NCBI GenBank assembly: GCA_023657465.1
Contig: JAGTJX010000004.1
Location: 50,053-114,052, forward strand
Direction of reading: 5' to 3'
Length of the DNA stretch: 64,000 nucleotides
DNA from: Lysobacteraceae bacterium
GTDB taxonomy: Bacteria > Bdellovibrionota > UBA1018 > JAGTJX01
In this document: positions 50,979 through 60,656 of the stretch, one piece after another
Layout: the number at the start of each line of letters is the position of its first letter
Numbering within the stretch: the stretch's first letter is position 1
Program-made: the position numbers and the translations under genes
The notes under the pieces: model-generated
Database searches by the model: none
What the model saw: only the letters and a program-made list of their open reading frames with translations
What the model was told of the DNA's origin: nothing

Positions 50979-52439
50979 TTGGCAAACAATGACAATAAAC
51001 CTAAAAATGATGGCGAACCGTTAGAGCTGGAGGACTCTGAGAGTCTCTATGGCTCAACTGATAGAAAGGATAGCAAAAGCGATCCGAGTATTTCGCTGCA
51101 AATGGAACCCTCCATGACTATTGATGCGGCGGCTCCAGCTGATGCCCCGCCAGTAGAAATCCCTGGAGAGACTGCTCCTGAGGTGGTTTCGACTGCGAAC
51201 CACGACGAGAGTGCTACAACCGTTTTGAAATTAGATGATTCCGTTCAAGTGACTTCTGCTGCTGATACAACTCAAGATGCAGCCACTTCAGCTCCTGCTG
51301 AAGGTGGAATCGAAATCGGAGATGACTCCGGTGGAATTGTTTTAGAATCTCACAAAAGCGAAGCACAAGGAGAAGTCGCAGTAGGAGCAGCAGTTGAAGC
51401 AGCTCCTAGCATAGAGGCAGCTCCGAGTTTTGAAACTGCCATAGCTGTTGAAGCAGCAGCTCCTGTAGAGATTACTGCACCTATTGATGTTTCAGTTGTG
51501 GCTGCAGAAGCAGCTCCTAAAGAGCCTTCAGAAGAACTTCCCACATTTGATTTTCCAGTTGATGGCACAGTCTCTGTAGGTGCGCCCCAAGCAGAAACCG
51601 CTCCTTCGGTAGAATTCACTACCAGTGCTCCAGCCGCACAACAACCCGATCCTGTGAGCGATGCTTCTTCTGAAGCTGAGCTCCCGTACTTATTCGGCAA
51701 GGAACATAAGAAGTCATCGTTTGACCCTCTCGCAGCAATGGGAAGAGCTCTCGGTGATGCGATTGTTCCTGGTGGTGCTGCGTCAGCACCCGATGTCGAA
51801 ACACTCAAAAAATTCCTCTTACTTCGTGAACAAGATGTCGTAGCACTCACTACTCAGCTTAGTGCTGCGATCGAGCATATTAAAACTCTCGAGAGTCAGT
51901 TTGGCCAGGAACAGTCCAAGGTCGAAGCTCTCGAAAACGAAAACAGAATCAGTAAATCGATGATTGAAGATTTTGAGAGTATAAAAGAGAGCGAAATTTT
52001 AGCTCTCCGCTATGAAAACCAAGAACTCGCAAAAACTCTTCACGAAAAATCTGAAAAAACTAAAATGATGGAGCTGCAAGTTCGCGCAACCATCGGTGAG
52101 ATCGATCAGATCAAAGAACGTGTAAGACTGGATATCAGGCGTATCCGTGTTCGTGAGAAGGAACTCGAGAATCGACTTGAAGTGGTGAAGAAAGATGCTG
52201 AGCAACTCATCTTGACTCGTGAAATTAAGATTGTTGATCTGAAGCGTAAACTCGACACACTTGAGTTCAATATGGATCTAGTGAAAGAGCAAATGAATCG
52301 CGAACAAGAGAAAGCTCGTCTCTTAAAACAGAAGCTCATGAAAGCGACAGCAGCATTCAAAAACGCTGAAGAAATGATGAGCATTGAACAAGAGCCTGTT
52401 CAAGAATATGATAAAACAGTTGTATTGAAGGCTTCTTAG
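50979..52439 (+). CDS. low-complexity plus coiled-coil protein
   Basis: 486 residues from TTG 50979. The first 230 are acidic and rich in Ala, Pro, Glu and Val, with repeated EAAPS/EAAAPVE units. From about 270 to 470 the protein is a long coiled coil (heptads in REQDVVALTTQLSAAIEHIKTLESQ... through VRLDIRRIRVREKELENRLEVVKKD...). It has no membrane segment or enzyme motif. It is divergent from the bactofilin operon and may be a cytoskeletal or scaffold protein. The start codon is uncertain. Confidence 0.7.
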   Translation: MANNDNKPKNDGEPLELEDSESLYGSTDRKDSKSDPSISLQMEPSMTIDAAAPADAPPVEIPGETAPEVVSTANHDESATTVLKLDDSVQVTSAADTTQDAATSAPAEGGIEIGDDSGGIVLESHKSEAQGEVAVGAAVEAAPSIEAAPSFETAIAVEAAAPVEITAPIDVSVVAAEAAPKEPSEELPTFDFPVDGTVSVGAPQAETAPSVEFTTSAPAAQQPDPVSDASSEAELPYLFGKEHKKSSFDPLAAMGRALGDAIVPGGAASAPDVETLKKFLLLREQDVVALTTQLSAAIEHIKTLESQFGQEQSKVEALENENRISKSMIEDFESIKESEILALRYENQELAKTLHEKSEKTKMMELQVRATIGEIDQIKERVRLDIRRIRVREKELENRLEVVKKDAEQLILTREIKIVDLKRKLDTLEFNMDLVKEQMNREQEKARLLKQKLMKATAAFKNAEEMMSIEQEPVQEYDKTVVLKAS

Positions 52440-52460
52440 TTAACTGATAATCTCCTAACC

Positions 52461-53219
52461 ATGTCCAAACCCAGAGTTGTAGCGGTGATTCCCGCTCGTT
52501 ATGCGTCTACTCGTTTACCAGGAAAACCTCTCGCAGATATCCATGGCAAGCCCATGATCCAATGGGTTTACGAACGAGTGAAGAAGTGCAGAGCGGTTGA
52601 TCAGGTCATTGTCGCAACGGATGATACAAAAATTTTGGAGAAGGTGAAGTCATTCGGTGGCGAGTGCCTCATGACGTCGCTAGACTGCCAATCAGGTACA
52701 GACCGAGTAGCTGAAGTCGCAACCAAAGTAGACGGAGATATCTTCGTTAATGCTCAAGGTGATGAGCCTCTCATGAGTTCACAAGCGATCGAACTCGCAG
52801 TGAAGCTTGTAGTCAGCGGCAAATTCAAAATGAGTACCGTAGCCACTCCCATTCAAGGTCCAGAGGATCTGACTGAAGTTTCTGTAGTGAAGGTGATTGT
52901 AGATGCAGACGGGAATGCGATCTACTTCTCGCGACTCCCAATTCCCTATACTCGTGTAGAACCACCTAAACAGAGACACTCTCAGGGGATGACGAGTGCT
53001 TATCTCTGTAAGCGCCATGTGGGGCTTTATGTTTATGAGAGAGCGACACTTGCACAATTTGCAGCATGGCCTGCTACAGATCTCGAGAAGGCTGAATCGC
53101 TTGAGCAACTCCGGGCTCTCCATCATGGGCTCTCTATTGGTGTAGCAGACAGCGACTTCCTATCTATTGGAGTAGATACTTCTGAAGATCTCAAAAAAGT
53201 CAGAGAACTTCTTCAATAA
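52461..53219 (+). CDS. kdsB: 3-deoxy-manno-octulosonate cytidylyltransferase
   Basis: 252 residues. VVAVIPARYASTRLPGKPLADI is the nucleotidyltransferase signature, and NAQGDEPLM, YFSRLPIPYTR and HVGLYVYERATLAQFA are KdsB-specific. It activates Kdo with CTP for lipid A-core assembly. It heads a cluster in which CTP synthase supplies its co-substrate and kdsA/kdsC supply Kdo. Confidence 0.96.
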   Translation: MSKPRVVAVIPARYASTRLPGKPLADIHGKPMIQWVYERVKKCRAVDQVIVATDDTKILEKVKSFGGECLMTSLDCQSGTDRVAEVATKVDGDIFVNAQGDEPLMSSQAIELAVKLVVSGKFKMSTVATPIQGPEDLTEVSVVKVIVDADGNAIYFSRLPIPYTRVEPPKQRHSQGMTSAYLCKRHVGLYVYERATLAQFAAWPATDLEKAESLEQLRALHHGLSIGVADSDFLSIGVDTSEDLKKVRELLQ

Positions 53220-53263
53220 CTCATTGCACCATTGAAGAACTCTAGTGTAGAGTTGACTCCAGC

Positions 53264-54898
53264 GTGGCCAAGCATCGTAAATTCATATTCGTAACGGGCG
53301 GGGTTTTATCCAGTATTGGTAAAGGCATAGCTGCCGCCTCAATCGGAAACCTACTCGAAGCCCGCGGTCTCAAAATTTCAATGGTCAAAATGGATCCGTA
53401 TCTCAATGTTGATGCAGGTACGATGAGTCCTTTCCAACACGGCGAAGTGTTCGTTCTTGATGACGGTGGAGAAACCGATCTCGATCTCGGTCACTATTCC
53501 CGTTTCGTAGGATCTGCTCAGTTCACTCGTAAGAATAGTTTCACTACAGGTAGAGTCTACGACAGCGTGATCAGACGTGAACGTGAAGGCGGCTATCTCG
53601 GTAAAACCGTACAAGTCATTCCTCACATCACTGACGAGATCAAACTCAGAATTCGTGAAGCTGCTGGCGAGAGCGATATCACCATCATCGAAATCGGTGG
53701 AACCGTAGGGGACATCGAGAGTCTTCCATTCTTAGAAGCGATCAGACAGCTTCGTCACGAAGAAGGCGCAACGAATGTACTCTTCGTTCACGTGACACTA
53801 GTTCCTTACATTGGTTCAGCAGGCGAGTTAAAAACAAAACCTACTCAGCACAGTGTGAAAGAACTCCGAGAGATTGGTATTCAGCCAGATATTCTGCTTT
53901 GTCGTTGCGATCGTCCTCTTTCAAAAGAAATCAAAGATAAGATTGGTCTCTTCTGTAACTTGACTGGCGATCAAGTATTCAGCGCGATCGATATCAAAAC
54001 TATTTATGAAGTTCCGCTCTACTTCCATGACGAAGGTGTGGATGAGAAGATCATCGAGAAACTAGGAATCTGGTCAGGCAAGCCTGATCTCTCCAAGTGG
54101 CGTGACATGGTCAATTTGATCAAGAACCCAGAAGGAACAGTGAATATCGGTGTCGTAGGTAAGTACATGGATTGGCATGAGAGCTACAAGTCGCTCAGTG
54201 AATCACTCATTCATGGTGGTGTAGCAAACCGAGTTCAGACTATGGTTCATTACATTGATTCAGAAAAAGTAGAAAGTGGTGATCTCACAGAACTCAAGGG
54301 CATGGATGGTATCTTAGTCCCAGGTGGATTCGGTGAGCGCGGAGTCGAAGGTAAGATCAAGGCCATTGAGTACGCTCGTACGAACAACGTTCCCTTCTTC
54401 GGAATCTGTTTAGGATTACAACTTGCTGTGATTGAATTCGCTAGAAACGTAGCAGGAATCAAAAACGCAAGCTCTGCAGAATTCAAGCCTGAGGGTCGAG
54501 AGAATGTCATCGATATCATGGAGCACCAGAAGAAGATCACCGACAAGGGTGGCACGATGAGATTAGGCGCTTATCCTTGTGATGTTCTAGAGAAGCAAAG
54601 TGGAGTGAAGACTCATGCATACGGTGCCTACGGAGAGACCAAGATCAGTGAGCGTCACCGTCACCGTTTCGAAGTTTCAAATGAGTTCCTACCTAAGCTC
54701 ACCGAACACGGCCTCGTTGTTTCGGGTAAGTACAAAGACAAAGCTACTGATACAGAGTTAGTCGAGATGGCTGAGCTCCCTAAACATCCTTGGTTCTTGG
54801 GTTGTCAATTTCATCCTGAGTTCTTAAGCAAACCACTGAAGCCTCATCCACTTTTTTCTGCATTTATCGCATCTTCTAAGAAAAACAAAAAATCATGA
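53264..54898 (+). CDS. pyrG: CTP synthase
   Basis: 544 residues from GTG 53264. The N-terminal synthetase domain starts [30 protein letters not shown], and the C-terminal class I amidotransferase has the nucleophile Cys in [11 protein letters not shown] and the HPEF His-Glu. It converts UTP to CTP with glutamine. Its place between kdsB and kdsA fits CTP demand in Kdo activation. It overlaps kdsA by ATGA. Confidence 0.97.
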   Translation: MAKHRKFIFVTGGVLSSIGKGIAAASIGNLLEARGLKISMVKMDPYLNVDAGTMSPFQHGEVFVLDDGGETDLDLGHYSRFVGSAQFTRKNSFTTGRVYDSVIRREREGGYLGKTVQVIPHITDEIKLRIREAAGESDITIIEIGGTVGDIESLPFLEAIRQLRHEEGATNVLFVHVTLVPYIGSAGELKTKPTQHSVKELREIGIQPDILLCRCDRPLSKEIKDKIGLFCNLTGDQVFSAIDIKTIYEVPLYFHDEGVDEKIIEKLGIWSGKPDLSKWRDMVNLIKNPEGTVNIGVVGKYMDWHESYKSLSESLIHGGVANRVQTMVHYIDSEKVESGDLTELKGMDGILVPGGFGERGVEGKIKAIEYARTNNVPFFGICLGLQLAVIEFARNVAGIKNASSAEFKPEGRENVIDIMEHQKKITDKGGTMRLGAYPCDVLEKQSGVKTHAYGAYGETKISERHRHRFEVSNEFLPKLTEHGLVVSGKYKDKATDTELVEMAELPKHPWFLGCQFHPEFLSKPLKPHPLFSAFIASSKKNKKS

Positions 54899-55758
54899 GC
54901 CTGCTCTCTAAAAAACCAATGACTTTGATTGCTGGCCCTTGCGTGATCGAAGACGAGGGACTCGTGATGGAAGTGGCTCAAGAGTTGAAGCGTCAGCTGA
55001 AGGGTAAGAAAGTTGATTTTTACTTCAAGGCTTCATTCGACAAGGCCAATCGTTCTTCTATTGAAGGATTCCGTGGCCCAGGTTTGAGAGCGGGATTAAA
55101 AATTTTAGAAAAAGTGAAAGTGAAGACAGGACTCAAGCTCCTCACAGACTTTCACACTCCTGATCAAGCGTTTGCGGTAGCTGATGTCGTCGATTTCATT
55201 CAGATCCCTGCGTTCCTTTGCCGACAGACCGATGTAGTTCTAACGGGAGCAATGGCTGCACTTCAACTCGGTAAGAAACTCAATATCAAGAAAGGGCAAT
55301 TCCTTGCTCCTTGGGATGCGAAGAATATTATTGAGAAAGTCCGTGAAGTAGAAAAAATGTCCAAGGCAAAGTTCAAATTAGATGAGTTCTTCATCACTGA
55401 GCGTGGTGTAACTCATGGTTACAATCAGCTCACGGTTGATATGACTGGATTCCAATGTATTCAGATGATGGGCACTCCTGTGATCTTCGATACCACTCAC
55501 TCTGTGCAGATGCCAGGTGGGGGGAAAGACGGCAAGAGCACAGGCGGTAAGCGCGAATACATCGAAGTGCTCGCTCGTTCTGCTATGGCTGCAGGAGCTG
55601 ACGGACTCTTCATGGAAGCTCATCCAAGACCTGAGAAGGCAAAGTCTGATGGACCGAATGCATTCCATCTTCAGTTTGTCGGAAAATTCATTGATCAGTT
55701 ACTTGAGATTAGAAAAATAGTCTCAAAGATGCCAAAATTACTTCCAGAGGCAAAATGA
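54895..55758 (+). CDS. kdsA: 3-deoxy-8-phosphooctulonate synthase
   Basis: 287 residues. [39 protein letters not shown] and [15 protein letters not shown] are the KdsA signature set; the conserved Cys in GPCVIE suggests a check for the metal-dependent class, which would need alignment. It condenses PEP with arabinose 5-phosphate. It overlaps pyrG and is followed 3 nt later by kdsC. Confidence 0.95.
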   Translation: MSLLSKKPMTLIAGPCVIEDEGLVMEVAQELKRQLKGKKVDFYFKASFDKANRSSIEGFRGPGLRAGLKILEKVKVKTGLKLLTDFHTPDQAFAVADVVDFIQIPAFLCRQTDVVLTGAMAALQLGKKLNIKKGQFLAPWDAKNIIEKVREVEKMSKAKFKLDEFFITERGVTHGYNQLTVDMTGFQCIQMMGTPVIFDTTHSVQMPGGGKDGKSTGGKREYIEVLARSAMAAGADGLFMEAHPRPEKAKSDGPNAFHLQFVGKFIDQLLEIRKIVSKMPKLLPEAK

Positions 55759-55761
55759 CTT

Positions 55762-56280
55762 ATGAAACTCTCTAGTGGCAACAAAACCAAGATCAAAAAA
55801 TTAAAATGTCTCATTTTAGATGTAGATGGTGTACTCACGGACGGTAGAATTTTTTGGATCAAAGGCCAAGGTTGGACCCGTCAGTACCATACACAAGATG
55901 GCTATGGCATGAGACTCCTCATAAAGTCTGGATTCCCAGTAGCAATCTTCAGTGGTGGAGAATCCGATGATCTCCGTGAACGCATCAAAGTCTTGGGAGT
56001 AGAACATGCGTACATTGGCAACGAGAACAAACTCATTGCACTTGAGGAGTTCAAGCGCAAAACAGGATTTAAGGAATCTGAAATGGCATTCATCGGAGAT
56101 GAACTCTTCGATCTTCCTGTCTTAAATAAAGTAGGGTTCTCAGCTACTGTTCCTCATGCTTGTGAAGAAGTGCGTAAGTCGGTGGACTATGTCACTGAGG
56201 CTCAAGGTGGAATGGGCGCTGTACGCGAAGTCATTGAGATGATTCGCTCTGTTCACAAAATCACCATTAAGACCAAATAA
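55762..56280 (+). CDS. kdsC: 3-deoxy-manno-octulosonate-8-phosphatase (KdsC-type HAD)
   Basis: 172 residues, the cap-less C0 HAD length. LILDVDGVLTDGRIFW carries the nucleophile Asp and the acid/base Asp, and MAFIGDELFDLPVLNKVGFS is motif IV. It removes phosphate from Kdo-8-P made by KdsA. The AEC transporter start overlaps its stop (TAATG). Confidence 0.93.
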   Translation: MKLSSGNKTKIKKLKCLILDVDGVLTDGRIFWIKGQGWTRQYHTQDGYGMRLLIKSGFPVAIFSGGESDDLRERIKVLGVEHAYIGNENKLIALEEFKRKTGFKESEMAFIGDELFDLPVLNKVGFSATVPHACEEVRKSVDYVTEAQGGMGAVREVIEMIRSVHKITIKTK

Positions 56281-57203
56281 TGAATCTCTTCTCGGAACTT
56301 TTGCTTAAAGTTTCGCCACTGTTCTTCTTCCTCATCATTGGATTTATAGCGGGCAGAGTTTCTAAAGTTCATAAAGAAGGTCTAGCCAAGCTACTCATCT
56401 ATTATCTTTCTCCAGCGCTCATCTTCACGCAAATGTTGCGCGCACATCTCACGATTTCAGATCTCTGGCTTCCTGGACTCATCTGGGCTTTAGGTTCAGT
56501 GATTGCAGTTGGATATTATTTTATCGGTTCACGAGTGTATCCTGAAGGTACGAAAAAGAATCTTCTAGGTTTCGCAGCGGGTAACGCTAACTCTGGGTAC
56601 TTCGGAATCCCAGTAGCAGACGCGCTCTTCGGTGGAGACGCCGTAGCAAGAGTGATCCTCTGTGGCATGGGTTACATTCTTTATGAGAACTCAGTGGGAT
56701 TCTATCTCGCAGCTCGAGGACACTCTTCGATCAGTAGTGCTGTCATGAAAGTCGTGAAACTCCCAGGGTTCCATGCTGCGTGGTTGGGGATCTCGCTCAA
56801 TCTCTTGTTTGGTGCAACAGAGAATTCTTGGGTGCAAGGAGTGAATCAAAACTTGCGTGGAGCTTATTCAATCTTAGGTGTAGCACTCGTGGGGCTTGCG
56901 ATGAGTGAGCTTGCGAGGTTCAAGTTTGATCTCAAGTTCAACGCACTGTCGTTCTCTGCGAAGTATCTCGCTTGGCCACTTGCACTCTATGCACTTGTTT
57001 ATGGAAACGAGTCCGTCGTGCAAATATTCGATGCTGAAAACGCTCGAGTGCTCAAACTCATTGCTTGGGTCCCTCTTGCTGCAAACACTGTGGCCATTGC
57101 AGCTGAATTAAAAACAGAACCAGAAACAGCTTCGATGGCGGTCTTCTTAAGTACGATCTTCTCTCTTTTTCTCATTCCATTCGTCATGATGGTGGCGTCA
57201 TGA
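56280..57203 (+). CDS. AEC-family transporter
   Basis: 307 residues with about ten membrane helices. LLKVSPLFFFLIIGFIAGRVSKVHKEGLAKLLIYYLSPALIFTQML is the family N-terminus (auxin efflux carrier fold), and GNANSGYFGIPVADALFGG is a conserved loop. Members move carboxylates or similar solutes; substrate unknown. Placement after kdsC with overlapping codons suggests co-transcription rather than a functional tie. Confidence 0.85.
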   Translation: MNLFSELLLKVSPLFFFLIIGFIAGRVSKVHKEGLAKLLIYYLSPALIFTQMLRAHLTISDLWLPGLIWALGSVIAVGYYFIGSRVYPEGTKKNLLGFAAGNANSGYFGIPVADALFGGDAVARVILCGMGYILYENSVGFYLAARGHSSISSAVMKVVKLPGFHAAWLGISLNLLFGATENSWVQGVNQNLRGAYSILGVALVGLAMSELARFKFDLKFNALSFSAKYLAWPLALYALVYGNESVVQIFDAENARVLKLIAWVPLAANTVAIAAELKTEPETASMAVFLSTIFSLFLIPFVMMVAS

Positions 57204-58291
57204 GTTTAAAGTGTCATTCAATTTTACTCTTACTGCTCGTCACTCATCAGTCTCAAGCGATGACATTCACGATCAATAATGCTTCTTCTCCTCTTACAAA
57301 CGCGGGTAACGATCTTGTAGTCAAGACAGCCGTTTTTTCCATGGCGACTCAATTGCAGAATCAAGTGAACAATAGCGTTCTGATACCTGAGTCGAGCTTC
57401 CAGACTACTCTCACCGCTTTTAGTAATGCATCAGTCGCAAGTAGTAATGGGCTTGGAGTGATGTATGAAGGCGGCGTGAAGAAAGTATCGCTTGGGATTG
57501 GAGTAGGTGGTGGAGCGTCTGGAAGTTTTAATTCTTTCAGCAGACTGGGTGCAATTCAGGCCAATCAACTCCCTGATGTAGGTGGAGGAGCGCAGGTCTC
57601 AGCCATCTTGGGTTTAAGCGCCGCCGGAATGGGGTGGAAGATCGGAAGACTGGATCCGAAGCGACTCAATGTTTTCTTCAATGCAATGTATCTCTATCAT
57701 CCTAATCTTTATAATGTGGCTCTCAGAATTGCGAATCTAGGAGCACACGTTCAGTACCACATTCATGCTCCAGCTCGGGAGAATCTGCTTTTTCATTGGG
57801 ATGGAATCTCGTTCACGACAGGTCTTAGGTATATGTATCAAGATGCTGCTTACTCAACTGCAATGACCATCTCTCAGAGTGATGCTGCTTCACAGAGCAC
57901 CATGAGTTGGAGAGCAAATTACAATCTAGGTGTTCACTCCAATGTGTTTACAGTTCCTATTGAAGTCACTTCAAATTTTGATTTCCTAGAAACGTTTGGA
58001 TTTGTGCTTGGAGCTGGAGCGGATCTCAGTTTAGGGGGGGCAGCGACTTACGGAGGCGCTTCGGGTCCGATTCAATCCAACTCAACTCTGCCAGGCCTCA
58101 CGAGTTCAACCATCTACACGGGAACAGGTGTGCTCGACGCAGGTTCGAATACTTACGCTCCTTCACTTGGAGTGATGAAGGCCTTGGTGGGTGTTCATTT
58201 TAAACTTTGGGCAGTGAGGTTCAGTGTTCAGGGAATGGCTAACACCGCGAGTGCTTATTCGGCCTATTCGGGACTGCATCTCGTTATTTAA
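57200..58291 (+). CDS. outer-membrane beta-barrel-like protein
   Basis: 363 residues with a signal peptide (MSLKCHSILLLLLVTHQSQAM). Many short Gly/Ser/Ala-rich alternating strands follow (VKKVSLGIGVGGGASGSFNSF, GGGAQVSAILGLSAAGMGWKIG), as expected for a barrel, and little else is distinctive. It shows some likeness to Lsa36-type surface proteins that I cannot confirm. It overlaps the AEC transporter stop (ATGA), so it belongs to the kds operon tail. Confidence 0.65.
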   Translation: MSLKCHSILLLLLVTHQSQAMTFTINNASSPLTNAGNDLVVKTAVFSMATQLQNQVNNSVLIPESSFQTTLTAFSNASVASSNGLGVMYEGGVKKVSLGIGVGGGASGSFNSFSRLGAIQANQLPDVGGGAQVSAILGLSAAGMGWKIGRLDPKRLNVFFNAMYLYHPNLYNVALRIANLGAHVQYHIHAPARENLLFHWDGISFTTGLRYMYQDAAYSTAMTISQSDAASQSTMSWRANYNLGVHSNVFTVPIEVTSNFDFLETFGFVLGAGADLSLGGAATYGGASGPIQSNSTLPGLTSSTIYTGTGVLDAGSNTYAPSLGVMKALVGVHFKLWAVRFSVQGMANTASAYSAYSGLHLVI

Positions 58292-58363
58292 TCAAATAAT
58301 TACAAATACTTAATCAAAATATGGAATTACGACTCTAAATATCGTATATTGGGCTTCGAGACT

Positions 58364-58810
58364 ATGATTAAGCTCAACAAAACGACTGAATATGCACTCA
58401 TCGCACTCAATCACCTGACCCGCAGTCAAGGTACAGTCAGTGCACGAGAAGTCTCAGAGAAGTATCTACTCCCTTACGACATCACCGCCAAAACTCTCCA
58501 GAGGCTAAAAGAAATCGGCTGGATCGAATCCACCTCGGGTTCAAAAGGTGGATACAGATTGAAGATGAATCCAGCTACTGTGAGTTTCGCAAAATTTTTA
58601 GAAACATTCGAAGGTTATCACGCCATTGTCGCATGTTGCATGACAGGTACTGGGGCACAGACCTGTGAAATTCAATCTGCATGCGAGGTTCGTCCGTTTC
58701 TCTCCAATCTCAATGCTAAGGTTTTTCATTTTCTGAATTCACTCCCAATGAATGAAATCATCGATGCTCCTTCAATGCTGACTCAAGTGAAGTCGGAGGT
58801 GAGTGTATGA
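58364..58810 (+). CDS. iscR: Rrf2-family Fe-S regulator (IscR-like)
   Basis: 148 residues from ATG 58364; the TTG at 58349 in the track is not needed. The winged helix (KTTEYALIALNHLTRSQGTVSAREVSEKYLLPYDITAKTLQRLKEIGWIESTSGSKGGYRL) is followed by Cys at 91, 92, 101 and 107 (ACCMTGTGAQTCEIQSACEV), matching the cluster region of IscR. It overlaps iscS by ATGA and probably senses Fe-S supply to control the operon. Confidence 0.9.
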   Translation: MIKLNKTTEYALIALNHLTRSQGTVSAREVSEKYLLPYDITAKTLQRLKEIGWIESTSGSKGGYRLKMNPATVSFAKFLETFEGYHAIVACCMTGTGAQTCEIQSACEVRPFLSNLNAKVFHFLNSLPMNEIIDAPSMLTQVKSEVSV

Positions 58811-60000
58811 AACTCCCTATCTATCTGGATCATCAAGCAACCACTCCAGTCGATTCTGAAGTTTTGAAGGAGATGCTGCCTTATTTCACAGAGAAGTTTG
58901 GAAACGCATCTAGCAGACATCATGAGTTTGGTTGGACAGCGGATTCTGCAGTTGAGAATGCTCGCTCGATGATTGCCGCTCTTATTGGTGCACAGCCTAA
59001 GGAAATCGTATTCACGAGTGGTGCGACCGAGAGCAATAATTTAGCGATCATCGGTGGAGCACGCTCTTATCGTGATCGTGGCCGACACATCATCTGTACT
59101 AGTGTTGAACACGCATCGGTACTGAGTGCTGTAGAGTCACTGAAGATGGAAGGATTCGATGTTACGATTCTTCCAGTCGATCGTGATGGGCTCATCACTC
59201 TTGAGACATTGAAGAATGCTATTCGTCCAGACACGATCTTAGTCTCTGTGATCCACGCAAACAATGAAGTGGGTTCGATCAATCAGATTCAAGAATTGGC
59301 AGCCTATACCAAATCCAAAAACATTCTATTTCATACAGATGCCAGCCAATCTGTAGGTAAGATCCCCTTTTCAGTGATTGATCTCGGAGTCGATCTCGCA
59401 TCACTCTCTTCACATAAAATCTATGGACCTAAGGGTGTGGGTGCACTCTATGTGAGATCGAAGCGCCCTAAGATTTATTTGGACCCGATTCTCCACGGTG
59501 GAGGCCACGAGCAAGGACTCAGAGCAGGAACGCTCAACGTTCCAGGCATCGTAGGATTCGGTAAGGCGCTTGAAATTGCGTGTAGTCACCTGGCTATAGA
59601 GTCCGCACGCATCACTTCACTTCGTGAGCGTCTCTATCAGGGACTCAGTCGCAGCATCTCGGGTGTTAAACTCAATGGATGTTCCACACAGAGAATCCCG
59701 GGCAATCTTAATATTTATATTCCTGGTGCCTTAGGCAACGCACTCATGATGGCTAATCCTGAGATTGCGTTCTCCTCAAGCTCTGCATGTAGTGAAGCCG
59801 ATGGTAAGCCTTCACACGTACTGCGTGAGATGGGACTCACCGATGAACAAGCAGCGAGTTGCATCCGTTTTGGAGTTGGACGCACGACCACCACCGAAGA
59901 GATCGATTACGTCATAGAGAAAATTTCAAAAACAGCATTAGAACTCAGACAACTTATATTTCAATCAGAAGTGAACGAACAAGAGGAGATCAGACCATGA
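58807..60000 (+). CDS. iscS: cysteine desulfurase
   Basis: 397 residues. IYLDHQATTPVD starts the fold, the PLP Lys is K204 (SLSSHKIYGPKG), and the sulfur-carrying Cys is C328 (FSSSSACSEADGKPSHVL). The extended loop around the Cys is the IscS (group I) type. It removes sulfur from cysteine for Fe-S clusters and tRNA thiolation. It overlaps iscR upstream and iscA downstream. Confidence 0.95.
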   Translation: MKLPIYLDHQATTPVDSEVLKEMLPYFTEKFGNASSRHHEFGWTADSAVENARSMIAALIGAQPKEIVFTSGATESNNLAIIGGARSYRDRGRHIICTSVEHASVLSAVESLKMEGFDVTILPVDRDGLITLETLKNAIRPDTILVSVIHANNEVGSINQIQELAAYTKSKNILFHTDASQSVGKIPFSVIDLGVDLASLSSHKIYGPKGVGALYVRSKRPKIYLDPILHGGGHEQGLRAGTLNVPGIVGFGKALEIACSHLAIESARITSLRERLYQGLSRSISGVKLNGCSTQRIPGNLNIYIPGALGNALMMANPEIAFSSSSACSEADGKPSHVLREMGLTDEQAASCIRFGVGRTTTTEEIDYVIEKISKTALELRQLIFQSEVNEQEEIRP

Positions 60001-60326
60001 TCGCAATTACAGACAAGGCAGCCAAAGAGATTAAACGGATTCAAACCACAGACGAGACCGCTCGTGACGCTCACTTAAGGGTGATGGTTATCGGAGGCGG
60101 ATGCTCAGGAATGAGTTACAAACTGGGATTCGATAAGGCGTTAGCAGCCGAAACCGATAAGACTTTTGAATACGATGGAGTGAAGCTCTTGGTTGATTCC
60201 AAAAGTTTCCTGTTCCTAGATGGTACGACACTTGATTTTAGTGATGGACTGAACGGCACAGGTTTTGTATTTAATAACCCTAATGCAAAACGCACTTGTG
60301 GGTGCGGTAACAGTTTTTCAGCTTAA
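59997..60326 (+). CDS. iscA: A-type Fe-S carrier
   Basis: The track start at 59859 is inside iscS; ATG 59997 has a GAGGAGA ribosome-binding site and overlaps the iscS stop (ATGA). 109 residues with the three A-type Cys: C36 (GGGCSGMSY), C101 and C103 (RTCGCGNSF). It delivers clusters to target proteins. IscA, ErpA and SufA are hard to tell apart; context favours IscA. Confidence 0.93.
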   Translation: MIAITDKAAKEIKRIQTTDETARDAHLRVMVIGGGCSGMSYKLGFDKALAAETDKTFEYDGVKLLVDSKSFLFLDGTTLDFSDGLNGTGFVFNNPNAKRTCGCGNSFSA

Positions 60327-60338
60327 GGGTGTCTTCAC

Positions 60339-60635
60339 ATGCCAAAAATAACTTTTGAGAACTTAAACGTAACCATCGAAGTGAGCAAAGGTGACACCAT
60401 CTTAGATGCATCTATTGCTAACGATATTCCGATTCAACATGCATGCGGTGGCTTCTGTTCTTGTACGACTTGTCATGTCATCGTCAAAAAAGGAACAGAA
60501 AACCTAGCTCCCATGGAAGATGACGAACACGAGAGAATCCAAGGAGTCGAGCGTCAGTCGCCGACATCCAGACTGGGTTGCCAATCCCGCGTGATGGGTG
60601 ACGTCGTAGTAGAAATAGTTAACATTGATCAGTAG
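60339..60635 (+). CDS. fdx: [2Fe-2S] ferredoxin of the isc operon
   Basis: 98 residues with ligands C36, C42, C45 (ACGGFCSCTTCHV) and C81 (RLGCQSR), the adrenodoxin/Fdx type. It supplies electrons for Fe-S assembly. It lies 12 nt after iscA. No hscA/hscB chaperone or iscU gene is in the cluster. Confidence 0.93.
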   Translation: MPKITFENLNVTIEVSKGDTILDASIANDIPIQHACGGFCSCTTCHVIVKKGTENLAPMEDDEHERIQGVERQSPTSRLGCQSRVMGDVVVEIVNIDQ

Positions 60636-60636
60636 A

Positions 60637-60656
60637 CTAGTGGGATGTCCCACTGG
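60637..60656 (+). promoter_or_regulatory. hairpin enclosing the start codon of the substrate-binding protein
   Basis: AGTGGG and CCCACT pair around ATGT, placing the ATG at 60645 in the loop; a flanking T:G and C:G pair extend the stem. The only RBS-like purines (GTGGG) are inside the stem. It may attenuate translation when folded. Confidence 0.5.

Noticed and set aside
51350-51850. 166-residue minus-strand ORF
   Set aside because: Shadow of the Ala/Pro-rich low-complexity region of the plus-strand gene.
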